Assembly (NCBI GenBank): GCA_032433595.1
Contig: JASWJB010000077.1
Coordinates: forward strand, 82,902-146,901
Direction: 5' to 3'
Length of the DNA stretch: 64,000 nt
Source of the DNA: Conoideocrella luteorostrata
Lineage: Eukaryota > Ascomycota > Sordariomycetes > Hypocreales > Clavicipitaceae
Shown: positions 43,841 through 54,557 of the stretch, one piece after another
Layout: the number at the start of each line of letters is the position of its first letter
Position numbering within the stretch: position 1 is the stretch's first letter
Translations under genes and position numbers: made by a program
Notes under the pieces: generated by a model
Seen by the model: the letters and a program-made list of their open reading frames with translations, nothing else
Databases searched by the model: none
What the model was told of the DNA's origin: nothing

Positions 43841-45771
43841 ATGGCGAGACCGCAGAATCGAAAGCGACAGCGCGCTGATGAGCCCTCGCGAGGCGACACC
43901 GAACCTTCAACAAAGAAGATCAAGACGAGAAGCGAAATCGAACTCGACGCTTGGGCGTCTTGGGAATACCCCCCCGAGTTCTGGGACAGATTGTCGAACA
44001 TCAGCCTGAGCCATAGGGCTTTGAGAGAACTCAACAGACGGACCCGTGCTCCACATCGACATCCCTCTCCTCCAGCCAGTCCAAGCGGGCTCGTCCTATC
44101 ACGTACCACAACCTCCCCGTCCCTCTCCCGATTCGCGAGGCACGGCGGTCCAGATTTGCTTGATCTTAGTGGGGTAAGTTCGTATGAGCACGGTCTACGA
44201 GGCGTCTCTCTGACGGGTCTGTTCAGTACCCTCATCCACCAATCGACCATCAATCCCTCATCGCCATGAGCGCGAGCCAATCTTCACGAAGCCGGAGGAC
44301 CAGGTCCACAGATCCAGCTTCGACCCTCCCGACATCCGCGACGACCAAGACCAAGAAATCAACTCCTTATAACCGCGACTTTGATCTGCATCTGACGGAA
44401 CATCTGGTGCATCCAGTATACTCCTCACAAGAGCCAGACTTGGGGGAGGTTATGGCGGCTATGGCTGTGCCGAGGCCGTCACTCTCGCCTTCCAAGTTCT
44501 CTGGTGACGCTTTCAGGGCATTTCGGGAAAGCGACGCCCGAGCAAAAGACGAAGACGACGTGCTGGCCAATGTCATCCCGACGATTCTCGGTCCGAGTCA
44601 TTCCAGCCACTATTGCTCGAGAAACACAGTGTTTGCAAACCTCGAGCCGCTTACAGATGATACTATTGTGGCTGCCAAGCCGGATATCTACTATGGCGCG
44701 TACCCTGAACAGCTAGTTCGGCCCGCCCGCAACGAGCTCGCTAGTCACATCGTCCCGTCCACTATGGAGGACAAGCCCATGGCGCCCAACTTCTTCCTGG
44801 AAGCTAAAGGGCCCGATGGTCATGCGGCTGTGGCTACACGACAAGCTCGTTATGATGGAGCCATTGGATCTCGCGCTATGCACAGCCTGCAAAACTACGG
44901 TGCGGAGGAGCCTGAGTACGACGGCAAACCGTATACCTTGAGCTCGGTCTACCATGACGGTCATCTAAAGATGTACGCCCACCACGTCACAGCGCCGAAC
45001 GAGGAGGGCCGTCCCGAGTACCACATGACTCAGCTGGATACATGGGGAATGATTGGGAATATTGACAGTTTCCGCCGGGGGGCCACCGCACTCAGGAACG
45101 CTCGGGACTTGGCTAAACAGCACCGAGACAACTTCATCCAGGCTGCGAACGCCAGGGCGACAGAGGAAATAGCGGACCACCAAAGCCGTGGCACTACTGC
45201 TACCGCAATACGGTATGGGGATTCACCCGATGAATTAGCACCTTCTCCTCACCACTACACAGCCGAGGTACGGCGCGAGGACTCACCTGATGAATTGGCG
45301 CTTTCTCGTCCTCATTATCTTTATGAGGGCTATGGTTCGCAGGACGCAAGTCAAGAGTCTGCTGCGCCGGGCCTTGATCCATTGGCGAGCTTCGCGACAA
45401 GTTTCACAACAAGCTTCACATCGAGCAGCTCGCATCGGACCCATCCCAAGCGGCAACGCAGCCAACGTTCCGGTCCACAGGTAGACGAAGCACCGAAGAG
45501 TCGAACGCGTCGCAAGAGGGTCGCCGATTTAGCTATGCCTGCTACGGAAGCCACGCGGGCAGATGCGACTGAATTCCTCTGGGTGGAAACCTATTGGCGC
45601 AACGGGAAGCTTTGTTTTAAGAATATGCGGGACCAAGAAGTTAAGACTGAGGTGAACAACTGGCTGGGACAAATATTGGATGATGGAACTGAAAGCTTCT
45701 ACTGGCAGAATCCCAAGTCAGGGCGGGTGTTCTGGACAAGGGTGCTAGCCACGAAACCCAAGAAGAAGTGA
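43841..45771 (+). CDS. Fungal PD-(D/E)XK nuclease-like protein (625 aa)
   Basis: Exons 43841-44173 and 44227-45771 are joined by a 53-nt intron (GTAAGT..GTTCAG, phase 0). The N-terminus MARPQNRKRQRADEP is basic and nuclear-signal-like, followed by WEYPPEFWDRLSNISL. The central domain has a PD-(D/E)XK layout: P263-D264 (AAKPDIYYG), then the E-x-K motif in FFLEAKG (E303, K305), then Q317 in RQARYDGAIGSRAMHSL. After it come a Ser-rich region with two similar DSPDELA segments, a basic PKRQRSQRS stretch, and a C-terminal part ending TRVLATKPKKK. It belongs to a family expanded in fungi that I recall as Pfam DUF7924. Cleavage activity is not shown, but all catalytic-type residues are present. The gene is intact inside RIP-damaged DNA and inside the hairpin-repeat block. 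Confidence 0.75.
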
Positions 45772-47227
45772 AGCGGCAGGGTGGAGCGACCTGAAGTTTA
45801 TAATGATAGTTGGGTGGATTTGGTTAACACCAGTGGGACATAGGGTAGCCGGCAAGTCTACGCAAAGGATAGATAGTTCTCGATTTTTCTGAGTTGGCGG
45901 AACCAAAACTATCTGTTTTATCTGCGCCTTGGCGGAGTGGTCGCAACTCCCGACTAAAGTCAGAGACGGCATTGCTGTGCGACCACATAGATGTCGAACT
46001 CACAATTGTGTGCGAGTTTCCCATAACCAGAAAGTCCAGTAACAGCGTTTTGAATAAACCACCTTCAATTAACCAGGCACGCGCGTCTTGAGCTGGAGCT
46101 GGGGCGTGCACGGTTGTGTACACTGCCCTCTCTAGACTATGACCTCCCAAAATACTCCTTGCACTGGTGCTCACTGCACCATCTCGCCGGCATTTCCAGC
46201 TCTGATTTTGTCTAAATCCACAAGATTTTGGCCATGTCCGCATTCTTGGTGTAGTAGGAATCTTGCTATTCTTTCCAGATCCCCTCTGTTTGCCTCTGGT
46301 GCTCGCTTATTCAGCCGGGTTAAGGGGTGCATTGCACCTTGCATCGTGCATTAACTCAGTTGCCCCGCCAAGGGGCCTTACTTCAGGAACCCCAGCGGGC
46401 CCCCGGCCTTGTTCATTCCTCAGAAGGGGTGAAAGACCGACCTGCGTTCAAAGAGCAAAGTGATACTCTCGTTACTTTCTATTGAGTACAGGCCCGACAG
46501 ATTTATTTTCAGTGACATAATCCTCCAAGCCTCGTCCGATATCTCGGTGATTGTACCGACTAGCCCGTCAATATGCGCGCTATAGATTCGTAGCCCGGCG
46601 CTTGTCCTGGTTTATAAATAGTTCGCAGAACGAAGTTTAACCACAGTCTCCTTTCGGTATCCTAGCCTTAGTCTCCAAGTCTGCGTTACACGATTTCATG
46701 CACGAAATCTTTTGTAGACCAGACGAAAGCGAAGAAGCTTCTCCCACGAGCCACTCTTGAAGTTATCCCTCGTCAAGCTTACCGAATGCAATGACGAGCA
46801 GCACTTGAAGCGAGCCTAGTTATACGACCGACAAGGAAACGGATCTGCCGCATCTTCAATCATCTGTGGGTCAGAGGTGGTCGGTGCTACTTACTACCGG
46901 CCCTAACAACCTACAATCCTGGCCCTAAAACAATTCAGTCCTGAATTTGATTCAAGTGGGAAGTGTTTGACTCTTGGATAGATGGCAGAGGCTTTGCAGA
47001 AGTGCCCGATGGGCCATTGTGCTTGATCGAATCCTCACAGTAAATATCTTGCAACTTATATGACCCCACATGCGCGTCAATGTCTGTGCGTTGACCTCGA
47101 AGGGAGCATGTCCGCGCCAAGCAAAAAAAAATCGGAACTTGTGTGCCGCCGAGCATGAATTTAAGGTATTATCAATTATACCAGTCTACAATCGGGTATA
47201 AATACCCTGCCGCGTCTTTTGTATTTC
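45772..47227. other. Intergenic region downstream of the nuclease-like gene
   Basis: About 1.45 kb without a convincing gene. A minus-strand open frame (45824-46243) lacks recognisable content. A tRNA-like A-box (TGGCGGAGTGG, about 45931) is present but without a proper tRNA fold. A TATA-like GGTATAAATACC lies near 47195-47206, about 20-30 bp before a small open frame. Confidence 0.4.
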
Positions 47228-47497
47228 ATGGAGTCTCTTATCTCCTTTAAGTCGTTTTTTAACTCTTACCTGTACCTACTAGAAGCTGGCGGTCGCGCAA
47301 CGATAGAACACATAATTCAAGCCTTTCTCATTCCCGCTTTTCCGCTGCTACATGCAATTGCGGTAGTTCCCGTGCATTGCTCAACACAAACCGTCCAGCT
47401 CCATGTCAGTAGAAAAGAATTTGAGCGCCTAATTCAAATGCTAGACTCATGGCTAAAGCTTGATCTGCTGCAGCATTGGAACCGAGTAGTAAGCTAA
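47228..47497 (+). CDS. Possible small orphan gene, 89 aa
   Basis: An ATG at 47228 starts an 89-codon frame (MESLISFKSFFNSYLYLLEA ... KEFERLIQMLDSWLKLDLLQ) just downstream of a TATA-like sequence. The helical pattern is protein-like, but I recognise no family, and a chance frame or a relic is equally possible. Confidence 0.22.
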   Translation: MESLISFKSFFNSYLYLLEAGGRATIEHIIQAFLIPAFPLLHAIAVVPVHCSTQTVQLHVSRKEFERLIQMLDSWLKLDLLQHWNRVVS

Positions 47498-49009
47498 TAG
47501 CCAATGCCTTTTGAAAGAAAAAACACATATCGGTGAGTTTTATCTTATGACCAGTTTGTTTACGTGCCGATGTCTTGGTTTTGTCATCTTAGGTCGCTCG
47601 GCAAGCCAGGTTTGTGGCTGCTCCTATCCTGACATCACTGGACAGATCAGCGTCTCATCTGCTAGTGGCCAAGCCTGACGAGTGAATTCTCGTCCCTTTG
47701 CACCACCAAAGACCCAAAGGCCCTCAAAGGGAAACCCGTCCATGATCCTTGCGTTTTTCTGATGGCATAGTCTGCAGTCTGCGGTCAGCGTGGTCCTCAG
47801 CACTTCATATAAACGTAGCCTAGACCAGTGGACGAGAGAGCTGGTCAGTCGCAAATCTTCCTAGCTTTGCAAATGTCATGAGGTTGAGATTTTCCTAGGT
47901 TCTCGGCCAGTACCTTGTAAAGTTAAGAGTGCATCAAGAGCCATTCGATTTATATGTTGGCGCAATGCACTTACATACAGGAGCGGGTCCATTCTGTCGG
48001 TCAGCTAAGCACATTCAAATATTTTCGCCTTGGTGCTGGCCGCCTGAACCCCACCACCATAGCTAAATACCAATGCCTGCTGCTGTGTTTAACGGACAAG
48101 TCTTTGCACCTCTTCTATGGCCTTCTATGACATTTACTACATTTAGATAGCTGCTTTAATGGCTCGCCCAGAGGTAAGTAATCCTGGCATTCGCCTTCGA
48201 TTTTTGTCCTGATTTCCGTCGTAAAGTTCATCCTACATTTTTTTTGAAAGCCTGTCCTGATGCTCATATTTAATCTATTTGTGAGTCAATTTATACTGAC
48301 ATATCTCAAAAAATAGCAACCGCATCGGTATCAGTTATATAAGTGCAGCTGTAGGTCGACCAGATTTGCTAATGATTAACTGTCTGACAATAAACGTGAA
48401 GCCTTAGTTTACTGCCCAATTGTTGACACCTACAAATAAATTCTCTCGCATTATATACCATTTCTGGTGTGGAAGACTATTATGGTGGCATGAAGCTAGA
48501 TCAGAATCCATTGCTTTGTGATGGCATTTGTGATGGCGGGTACAGGCGGCCAGCGTCGAGGCGAAAATATTGCAGGGTACGTTCCTAACTAACAGAAGGA
48601 ACAGGCACATGTATGACCATCTGCCTATTAGATGCCTCTGCAACATTTCCATGTCATCGATGGCCGCTGGAGTCCTCAATGGGATTCAGCCATTGGCTAA
48701 TGCCAGGGTTGCTATTTATCGTGGAGCTGAGCTATCTTTCACGTTTTTTCTCCCTGACAAGAAAACCTTTTTTTTTATATTGTCTCATTGATCTCATATA
48801 CTATTTACTAATATCCTTAACCCTCTTCTAGTTGTCTATTTAATAAGTTTACCTTACTCGGGAAGGCGCGATTTCATAGACAAAAATCCACTTAGCAATT
48901 CGCTCAATAATATTCGTGACGAACAAAACACTCACCGCGAAGGTTCTTAATCAGATAATAAATACAGGTGCGTCAGGACTTCCACATTTAATCGTGGTAG
49001 TTATATGTT

Positions 49010-49135
49010 GGAATTTCTCGTCAAGCATACGAGCAAATCACGTGGCCACCCTAGCGCGCCTCTTTTATACGGCGCGCTCGGTGGCATTCCTCTTCTTCTT
49101 CACTTAATATACAGACCTAATTGAATTGAATACTT
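49010..49135 (-). repeat. Hairpin-bearing repeat, right (inverted) copy
   Basis: This is the inverted counterpart of 41800-41940: AGCGCGCC (49053-49060), loop TCTTTTATAC, GGCGCGCT (49071-49078). The loop is the exact reverse complement of the left copy. Flanking homology includes TCAAGCATACGAGCAA (about 49021-49036) and a TGAATTGAAT-like end near 49115. The two copies enclose about 7.2 kb. Confidence 0.65.
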
Positions 49136-49708
49136 TTGCTTCACCTATTGCTTCGTGCAAGAACCTTTTGACGTCAAACTCAGAAGCACCCTGTGCTTCC
49201 TACATTATGGAAGGAAATTTGTTCATGTTACCGGCCTTCGATTTTTCGCAAATAGATGTTTTCAAAACCGCTTGAGATTCTCTGTTGGCTAACCTGGGTG
49301 ATTTTCATTTTCGCTTTCAGAGGAGCGACTTCGATTAAAAGCAATTCCACCATTGTCGTAGCCAGTGATTAGACTGGCGCTAGATGCCGACACCTGGGCT
49401 GCATTGTAGCCCTATTTTGGTCAACTTTCACTTACTTCGCCGCTAGATCTCCCGCTGTTCTTTGAAGCCTTGGCACACTGCCGGCGCTGTTTCATACAGA
49501 GGAAGAGTCACGAAATATTGGACAGACATATGACGTAAGGTCGACAATCTGCTACGGGATAGAAGTAGAAGGTTGCATGCTCTGTCACAAACGAGCAGCT
49601 ATGGATGTCATGATAAGTGGAATTTTCATTGTATTTTATCTAATTAATCGAGGGAGTTAACGATTATTTATGCCTTTTCAGAATGCTTCTTCCGGGTTCG
49701 TTATTCTA

Positions 49709-49794
49709 TTGCTTCCGGCGATATCGTACGTTTCCGGCAGCATAGCACGCTTCCAGATGCATTGTATGTTTCCGGCAGCATCGTGGAAAATACA
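49709..49794. repeat. Irregular 19-bp tandem repeat
   Basis: Four units of about 19 bp follow each other, based on (G/T)CTTCCGGCRGCATNGTACG with variants. Two units share TTTCCGGCAGCAT exactly. The repeat lies in non-coding DNA. Confidence 0.4.
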
Positions 49795-50258
49795 CGATAT
49801 TTTTTGACATGCTCTGTGCCTCCTTCCGTTAAGGTAGGGTTGCGTGCTAACTCTATTGACAGTTAGTAAGATCTACGATCCCCCAGCAGGGGCGAAACGC
49901 TGGTGGAGCATCACAAAAATAAATCCATCGCAAGTCAACCTCGATTATCAAACCTTTTTTGGACGCTGCGCTGAGTAGCAAGTGCCTAGCAAGATTATGC
50001 TGATTGTAGATTCTGCTATAGGCAGGTACTTGAAGCTATCTTTGGTGGCAGAGTGATAGCCCGGATAATCAACATGTCGGCTGGAGGGTCAGGATTGGTC
50101 ATTGTCATATATCTTCTCAGTGATAATGCTCCCAATTCTGTGAATGATGATAATCAGTGGCGGCTAGTGACCCTATTTCTGTAGAAAATTCATGTGGCTG
50201 ATCATTTGCAAGGGATCGCTAACAAACTAACCCTACCGCGAATTTTTTTGGGGCTCTC

Positions 50259-50876
50259 TTAAAGGTTGTTCAAGATGGTCAAGAGCCGCTGTTGAGGGCT
50301 TGAGCCCGTCGAAAGCCACGTTAAATCGTAATTAAAGCCAGAATCCGACAAGGTCGTTTGACTGGAAGTAATACCCCTAGTGGAAGGGTTTATCGGAATA
50401 TCCGCAGCTGCTGAGGGTTTTTTTATCCTTCTTACCCAACTGCTTGGATGCGAACAGCCAGTATGTGCCTCCTCACAACTGTGCACTATCTATAAACCTA
50501 GCTCAGCTCTTGAAGGGCGGTTAATGCCTGAAGCGTTATATACGTTCGTCGAAACGCAATCTGTGCTTGCAGCCTTGCGCACAAAAGCATTGTCTCCCTT
50601 TTCTCGGATGTTACCGACTTCATTATCTACCTGTGCTTTGAGCTACTCTAGCGACGACTTACGCAAATGGTACGCGACTTGTGCACGATTCTCAACCAGG
50701 AACTGGCGTGCACCAACGCAATCAGAAGCACTTAGCAGCAGGTCCAGAACATAGTCCAAAAACCGTCGTGCAAACATGCAAGTACTCTTCGGGGATCGGG
50801 ATTGTAAAGAAAGACATTGTTGGAGCATGCCCGCGAGCATTGCGCCTAGTTTGCCACCAGTTGTATCTGATCCCAT
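50259..50876 (-). pseudogene. Relic gene with two in-frame TAG stops
   Basis: One minus-strand reading frame runs from ATG 50876 (MGSDTTGGKLGAMLAGMLQQ) to 50259. It is broken only by TAG at 50643-50645 and at 50490-50492. Around the stops the protein is continuous: FLDYVLDLLLSASDCVGARQ, then YHLRKSSLE, stop, LKAQVDNEVGNIREKGDNAF, RPSRAELGL, stop, IVHSCEEAHTGCSHPSSW. Both stops can be explained by C-to-T change of CAG, the RIP signature. I do not recognise the family; the sequence is helical and the N-terminal part Leu-rich. Confidence 0.5.
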
Positions 50877-51984
50877 TGTTTATGCCGCCGCTGACGATTT
50901 GTGTAATTTTGCTACAAGGAATGAGGCTTCAAATTGTTGTTATTCGGCCGCGCAACAGCGTGGAAGAGAGAACTTTATCGGCGTGGCTACTTTGTCAGAA
51001 AGTCGTAAAGCAAGGAATCTCTTTAATTCTGGAGCCTAAAGAACACGGCTTGAGGTCCGTAGATTGGACGCAAGAACTTTGGAGGAGGCTAGGAACAGGG
51101 ACAGGATGCAAGAATTTGACTATCTAGGCGGATTGCTGAAAAGTAATCACGTTTGCTGTCGCCTGCTCTCCAACCCGGGCATCGAATAGTGAAAGAAACA
51201 CGAGAGTTCAGCAAAAATACTCCAGAACTGTGATTTTATAATTGTCCAGATCTCTCCCACCCCCGCCCCCCTTTTTTTAAAAAAAAATTGTAAGATACTC
51301 TACCCGCAGCAGCTATGTTGGTTTGTCTATCTCTAACAAAATATTTTCCTCAGTGTTAAGGATGATACTGCTGACGAACCTGATGGCAACAATGACTATT
51401 TCGATGACAAATTCCTAGTTAGAATTGAAGGATAAGCGGAAGTCTGATAACCTCATCAAATTAGCTAGAACAAGGATGATTCCACTGATCAGATCGATCA
51501 TAGCTGCGCTTCATGATACTCGGTCTCAGCTGACATCACCATTAGTCTACTTCCAAAATTACCAAACCCCAGTCTGCAAATTTGGATCGAAATGTCCCTC
51601 GATCTTGTCAAAGAGACCAAAGCGGTATCAACTCGGTCGCCGTCAAATTTAGCATATCAATAGTCCCCTGTACTAACTTGAGCTCAGGTATGCCGCAACG
51701 TGGCTAAATATAAATTTGGGTGGCTGTTCCTCTGCAGTTGACAAGTTGAAAGTGCTGAGCTCCGGCGGGGCCAAAGTGCCCACAAAGTAAGTCGCTCGAG
51801 TCTGGTCATGTGACAGTGCAGGCGCCACCGCCAAGTCATTTTTGTGCGCATAGCACTAGATACGCGCAAGCAAAAGGTTGACAGAGTGAAATACAAAGAT
51901 CGACAGATAGATTGCCAGGCTGACAGGACCTATGAAACGGTGCATGCACCTTTTTCAAACGATATTCTCTACCGCATCAGTCTT
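50877..51984. other. Region with possible relic exons upstream of the 141-aa gene
   Basis: About 1.1 kb. A plus-strand stretch (51365-51652) reads partly as protein (KDDTADEPDGNNDYFDDKFL; then, in another frame, SDNLIKLARTRMIPLIRSII). A second stretch at about 51690-51787 ends at a GTAAGT. These could be exons of a larger or decayed gene continuing into the 141-aa frame, but no consistent model could be built. A run of C then T then A (about 51262-51285) is also present. Confidence 0.3.
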
Positions 51985-52460
51985 ATGAGTGACCTTGGGC
52001 TCCAACGTGTCTTCGAACAAGACCTGGATGACATTGAACAAGCTGTAGTGACGGCTGTACACGACTGGCTGTTGAAGAATCCAGACACCCAGTGGAAGGA
52101 ATCACGCCGGCTTAAACATGTAGAGCAATGTACAGAAGATGGCCTTGATGCCTTGCGGATTATTACTCACCCATTGTCAACAAAGGTATGTATTATTCTT
52201 TGCCTCAAATGACGTACAGTAACTGATGTGTACAGCCTTTCAAAATCACAATATTTAGAACTTCCCATTCAGGACTGCTGCTGTGCGAACCAGGATATCT
52301 TGTTCCTCTTTTACCGAGCTCAGGATGTATTGTCAAGGACGGAAACATATCACTACCTCTCAAATATGGCAAAAAAATAAATATTCCTGGTCCAGCATAT
52401 GTTAGCGTGGAAATTCAACACGGTATCTTGTACGTGCTCTGGTTGATCAAACAACATTGA
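51985..52460 (+). CDS. Orphan protein, two exons, about 141 aa (5' end uncertain)
   Basis: Exons 51985-52185 and 52236-52460 join in phase 0 across a 50-nt intron (GTATGT..GTACAG, branch ACTGATG). The product starts MSDLGLQRVFEQDLDDIEQA and continues DTQWKESRRLKHVEQC, then after the splice PFKITIFRTSHSGLLLCEPG and IPGPAYVSVEIQHGILYVLW. The frame is open upstream to 51844, so the real start may lie in an earlier exon. The second exon looks beta-rich. Intact splicing in frame supports a real gene. Family unknown. It is convergent with the 557-aa gene, about 50 bp between ends. Confidence 0.5.
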
Positions 52461-52511
52461 AAATTATATAAAATACAATAGTGCCAGAGCGTGCGGCCTT
52501 TATGAGCACAT

Positions 52512-54231
52512 CTACAGATCAACTGTTGCGTCGTCCGTGCCACAATGCCCAGCAAAATTCCATAAAATTTCGAGGTCATTGGAGTTGAGCTGCTGTACCG
52601 GTAGGAATAAGCTAGAGGTGTTGTTCTGTAGCAAGTCTTCGACAGAACCAGGTACCGTATTCGGCCAGAAAGTTTCCAGATAGTTGGAAATGGGCATAGT
52701 GGACAAAGGTGACTGCCCGCAGCCCGGTAAAAGCTCCCCTGGCAGCGATTCTGCGGCTGTATTTATGGTGAAGCCTGAGCTATCTGTCGATGTCGATATT
52801 AGAGGCTGTGCGGCTCCTGCATGCTCGTATGGAATTGCAGGCAGCTTCACAGCGGCATTCAGTTCATGCAAAGGCGCGGCACTTTCCGAAACATCATTCC
52901 AAAGCCCTTCACTACGGGAGGGTATTATCAAAGGTGATTCCTCCATACTGGTTCGCCTTGAAGCAACTCGTGAATGAATTCCAGGGTGTTCCGCAGCAGT
53001 GTGTGCTCGCTTAGCATTCCAAGTCGAAAGGCCTGGTACCTGTGGAAGTCCAGTGCCATCTGTTCGAGACTTTTGTTGCTCTGCAGAAGATGCAGCCGAC
53101 AATAAGTAGTCCCATGGCGAGCCAGGGCGCCACGCGGTGTACGGCGTTTGCTGTTTTTCTGTGTCTGCGATATTGATGTCTTGCCGAACCGAGACGCTCT
53201 CTGGGGCCTGTGAGTTGGAAGTATTGTAAGACATAGCAATCAATCGCTGTCGTTTCGGCTCCTTACACACAATGGACTCTCCATGCCGTTTTTCTCCATT
53301 GATTGTCGAGTCGTTCCATATGAACCGCTCATGGAATGCGAGCAGTTTCGTTGCAAGTGCCTCGCAGCCGGATTCCGCAGACCATTGTTGAATTTTAATG
53401 GAGAGGAGATGAGCTATAGAAGCCTTAGCTTGGTATCCATAAAGTCCGTTCTTCTTATCCCATCTATAATTGGTTAGCTACGTGCTCAAATAGAGGGTCA
53501 GAGACGTACATGTCATCAGGAATTGTGTCGAGGAACATGGGCCCGTAGTCTATTGTCTCTTGTTTCTTCGCGGGATCGTGATTAGCGCTCTCATTGGTGC
53601 CTGCACAACCCTTGATCTTTTCCATGGCATTTTGGCCCGCCACCTGTAAGCTTCGGCAGAATTCCGTTCGTCGCTGTCCACCTGTAAGGATGCTCATACA
53701 TCGCGAAACTTCATTGTCCGATGCAGACAGACAAAGTTCTTGCAGGAAATGTCGCACTTTCTTGTCTGTAATTTTTCCGGTCGGGTATTGTCTTCTGAAA
53801 TACGCATGAGCAGAAATAGTTAAGAATCTCCAGTGAATTCGCCGAATTTTTAGCTGTATATCCAGTTTTAAAGCGCCATGAAAGAAAATTCGCAGCTTCT
53901 CTTTTGTTCCATGGAGCCCAGAATTTTTTGGAAGTATGGCCAGAGACAACTCCCAAAATTCTGAGGGATCATTTCGCCAACATTCAAAGTGTTCGGAGAC
54001 TTTATTGTCGACGCAACATTCTTCAATGGCTTGAATTTTATCGCAATTCAGCTCGGAGCTGGATCTCTCAAGAATGTTTCGGAGCTTGCGTAATATTGCC
54101 CGGAGAAAGTCATGGCTGACCGTGTCGAGCGGCTCATCAGGAGAATAGCTCTGAAGGTAGTTTACTACCTGGCCAATATTTGCTATTTGGGCAGGAACTG
54201 TTGAAGCGCTCTTGAACTTGTTCTTGCCCAT
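52512..54231 (-). CDS. Orphan protein, two exons, 557 aa
   Basis: Exons 53510-54231 and 52512-53463 are joined by a 46-nt intron (GTACGT..ATTATAG, branch GCTAACC) with codon AT|A. This turns two separate frames into one protein (IPDDI then WDKKNGLYGYQAKASIAHLL). The N-terminal part is helical and charged: VVNYLQSYSPDEPLDTVSHD, AILRKLRNILERSSSELNCD, KIRRIHWRFLTISAHAYFRR. The middle contains QQWSAESGCEALATKLLAFH and a basic KEPKRQRL stretch. The C-terminal 200 residues are Ser/Pro-rich and probably disordered, ending in NSNDLEILWNFAGHCG. No transmembrane segment or signal peptide is visible and I know no family. A nuclear role is possible from the basic patch but speculative. Confidence 0.65.
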
Positions 54232-54557
54232 CTTGATTGCTCACGAAGATGACAAGAAGGAAAAAAAGTTGGAAAGAAACGATGTCGGAACTAGTAGGAA
54301 CCACCCTTGACAGCATGAGCAGATCCTGTACCTAAAAGAATCAGTATCGTCCTCGACATGACAGTACTGTTCCTTTTAGGATTAGTGCATCACTTCAATC
54401 GTACCACACATCGAAACATCACAATCTCACCCCTCCATATTGAATCATAATGCAAGGGGACGTCTATATGAAGGCGATATCTTCCTGCATCAATATTTAC
54501 TCACTGCTGTGACACAGACTTTCATTCCCCAGTTACTTCTCATTACGCTTTTTCGGT
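54232..54557. promoter_or_regulatory. Divergent promoter between the 557-aa and membrane protein genes
   Basis: About 330 bp separates two divergent starts. A short open frame upstream of the membrane-protein ATG (from 54440) might be part of an earlier exon, but no consistent splice was found. No specific motif was assigned. Confidence 0.35.

Larger units (their letters stand above)
47498..50258. other. Gene-free AT-rich region with the right hairpin repeat and a short tandem repeat
   Basis: About 2.8 kb. Contents: a minus-strand open stretch at 47624-47854 with protein-like sequence (DGFPFEGLWVFGGAKGREFT) that may be a relic; the right hairpin repeat (49010-49135); and an irregular tandem repeat with TTTCCGGCAGCAT units at about 49709-49794. 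No intact gene is visible. Confidence 0.4.

Noticed and set aside
45925..46010. Possible tRNA gene or tRNA-derived SINE with A-box TGGCGGAGTGG and a partial B-box (TGTCGAACTC)
   Set aside because: The B-box has several mismatches and I could not form acceptor and T-arm stems, so it is not a tRNA gene. A very old tRNA-derived relic cannot be excluded.
49850..49910. Possible hammerhead-type ribozyme (GGGGCGAAACGCTGG)
   Set aside because: The CGAAAC segment is present but no CUGANGA core or closing stems could be found nearby.
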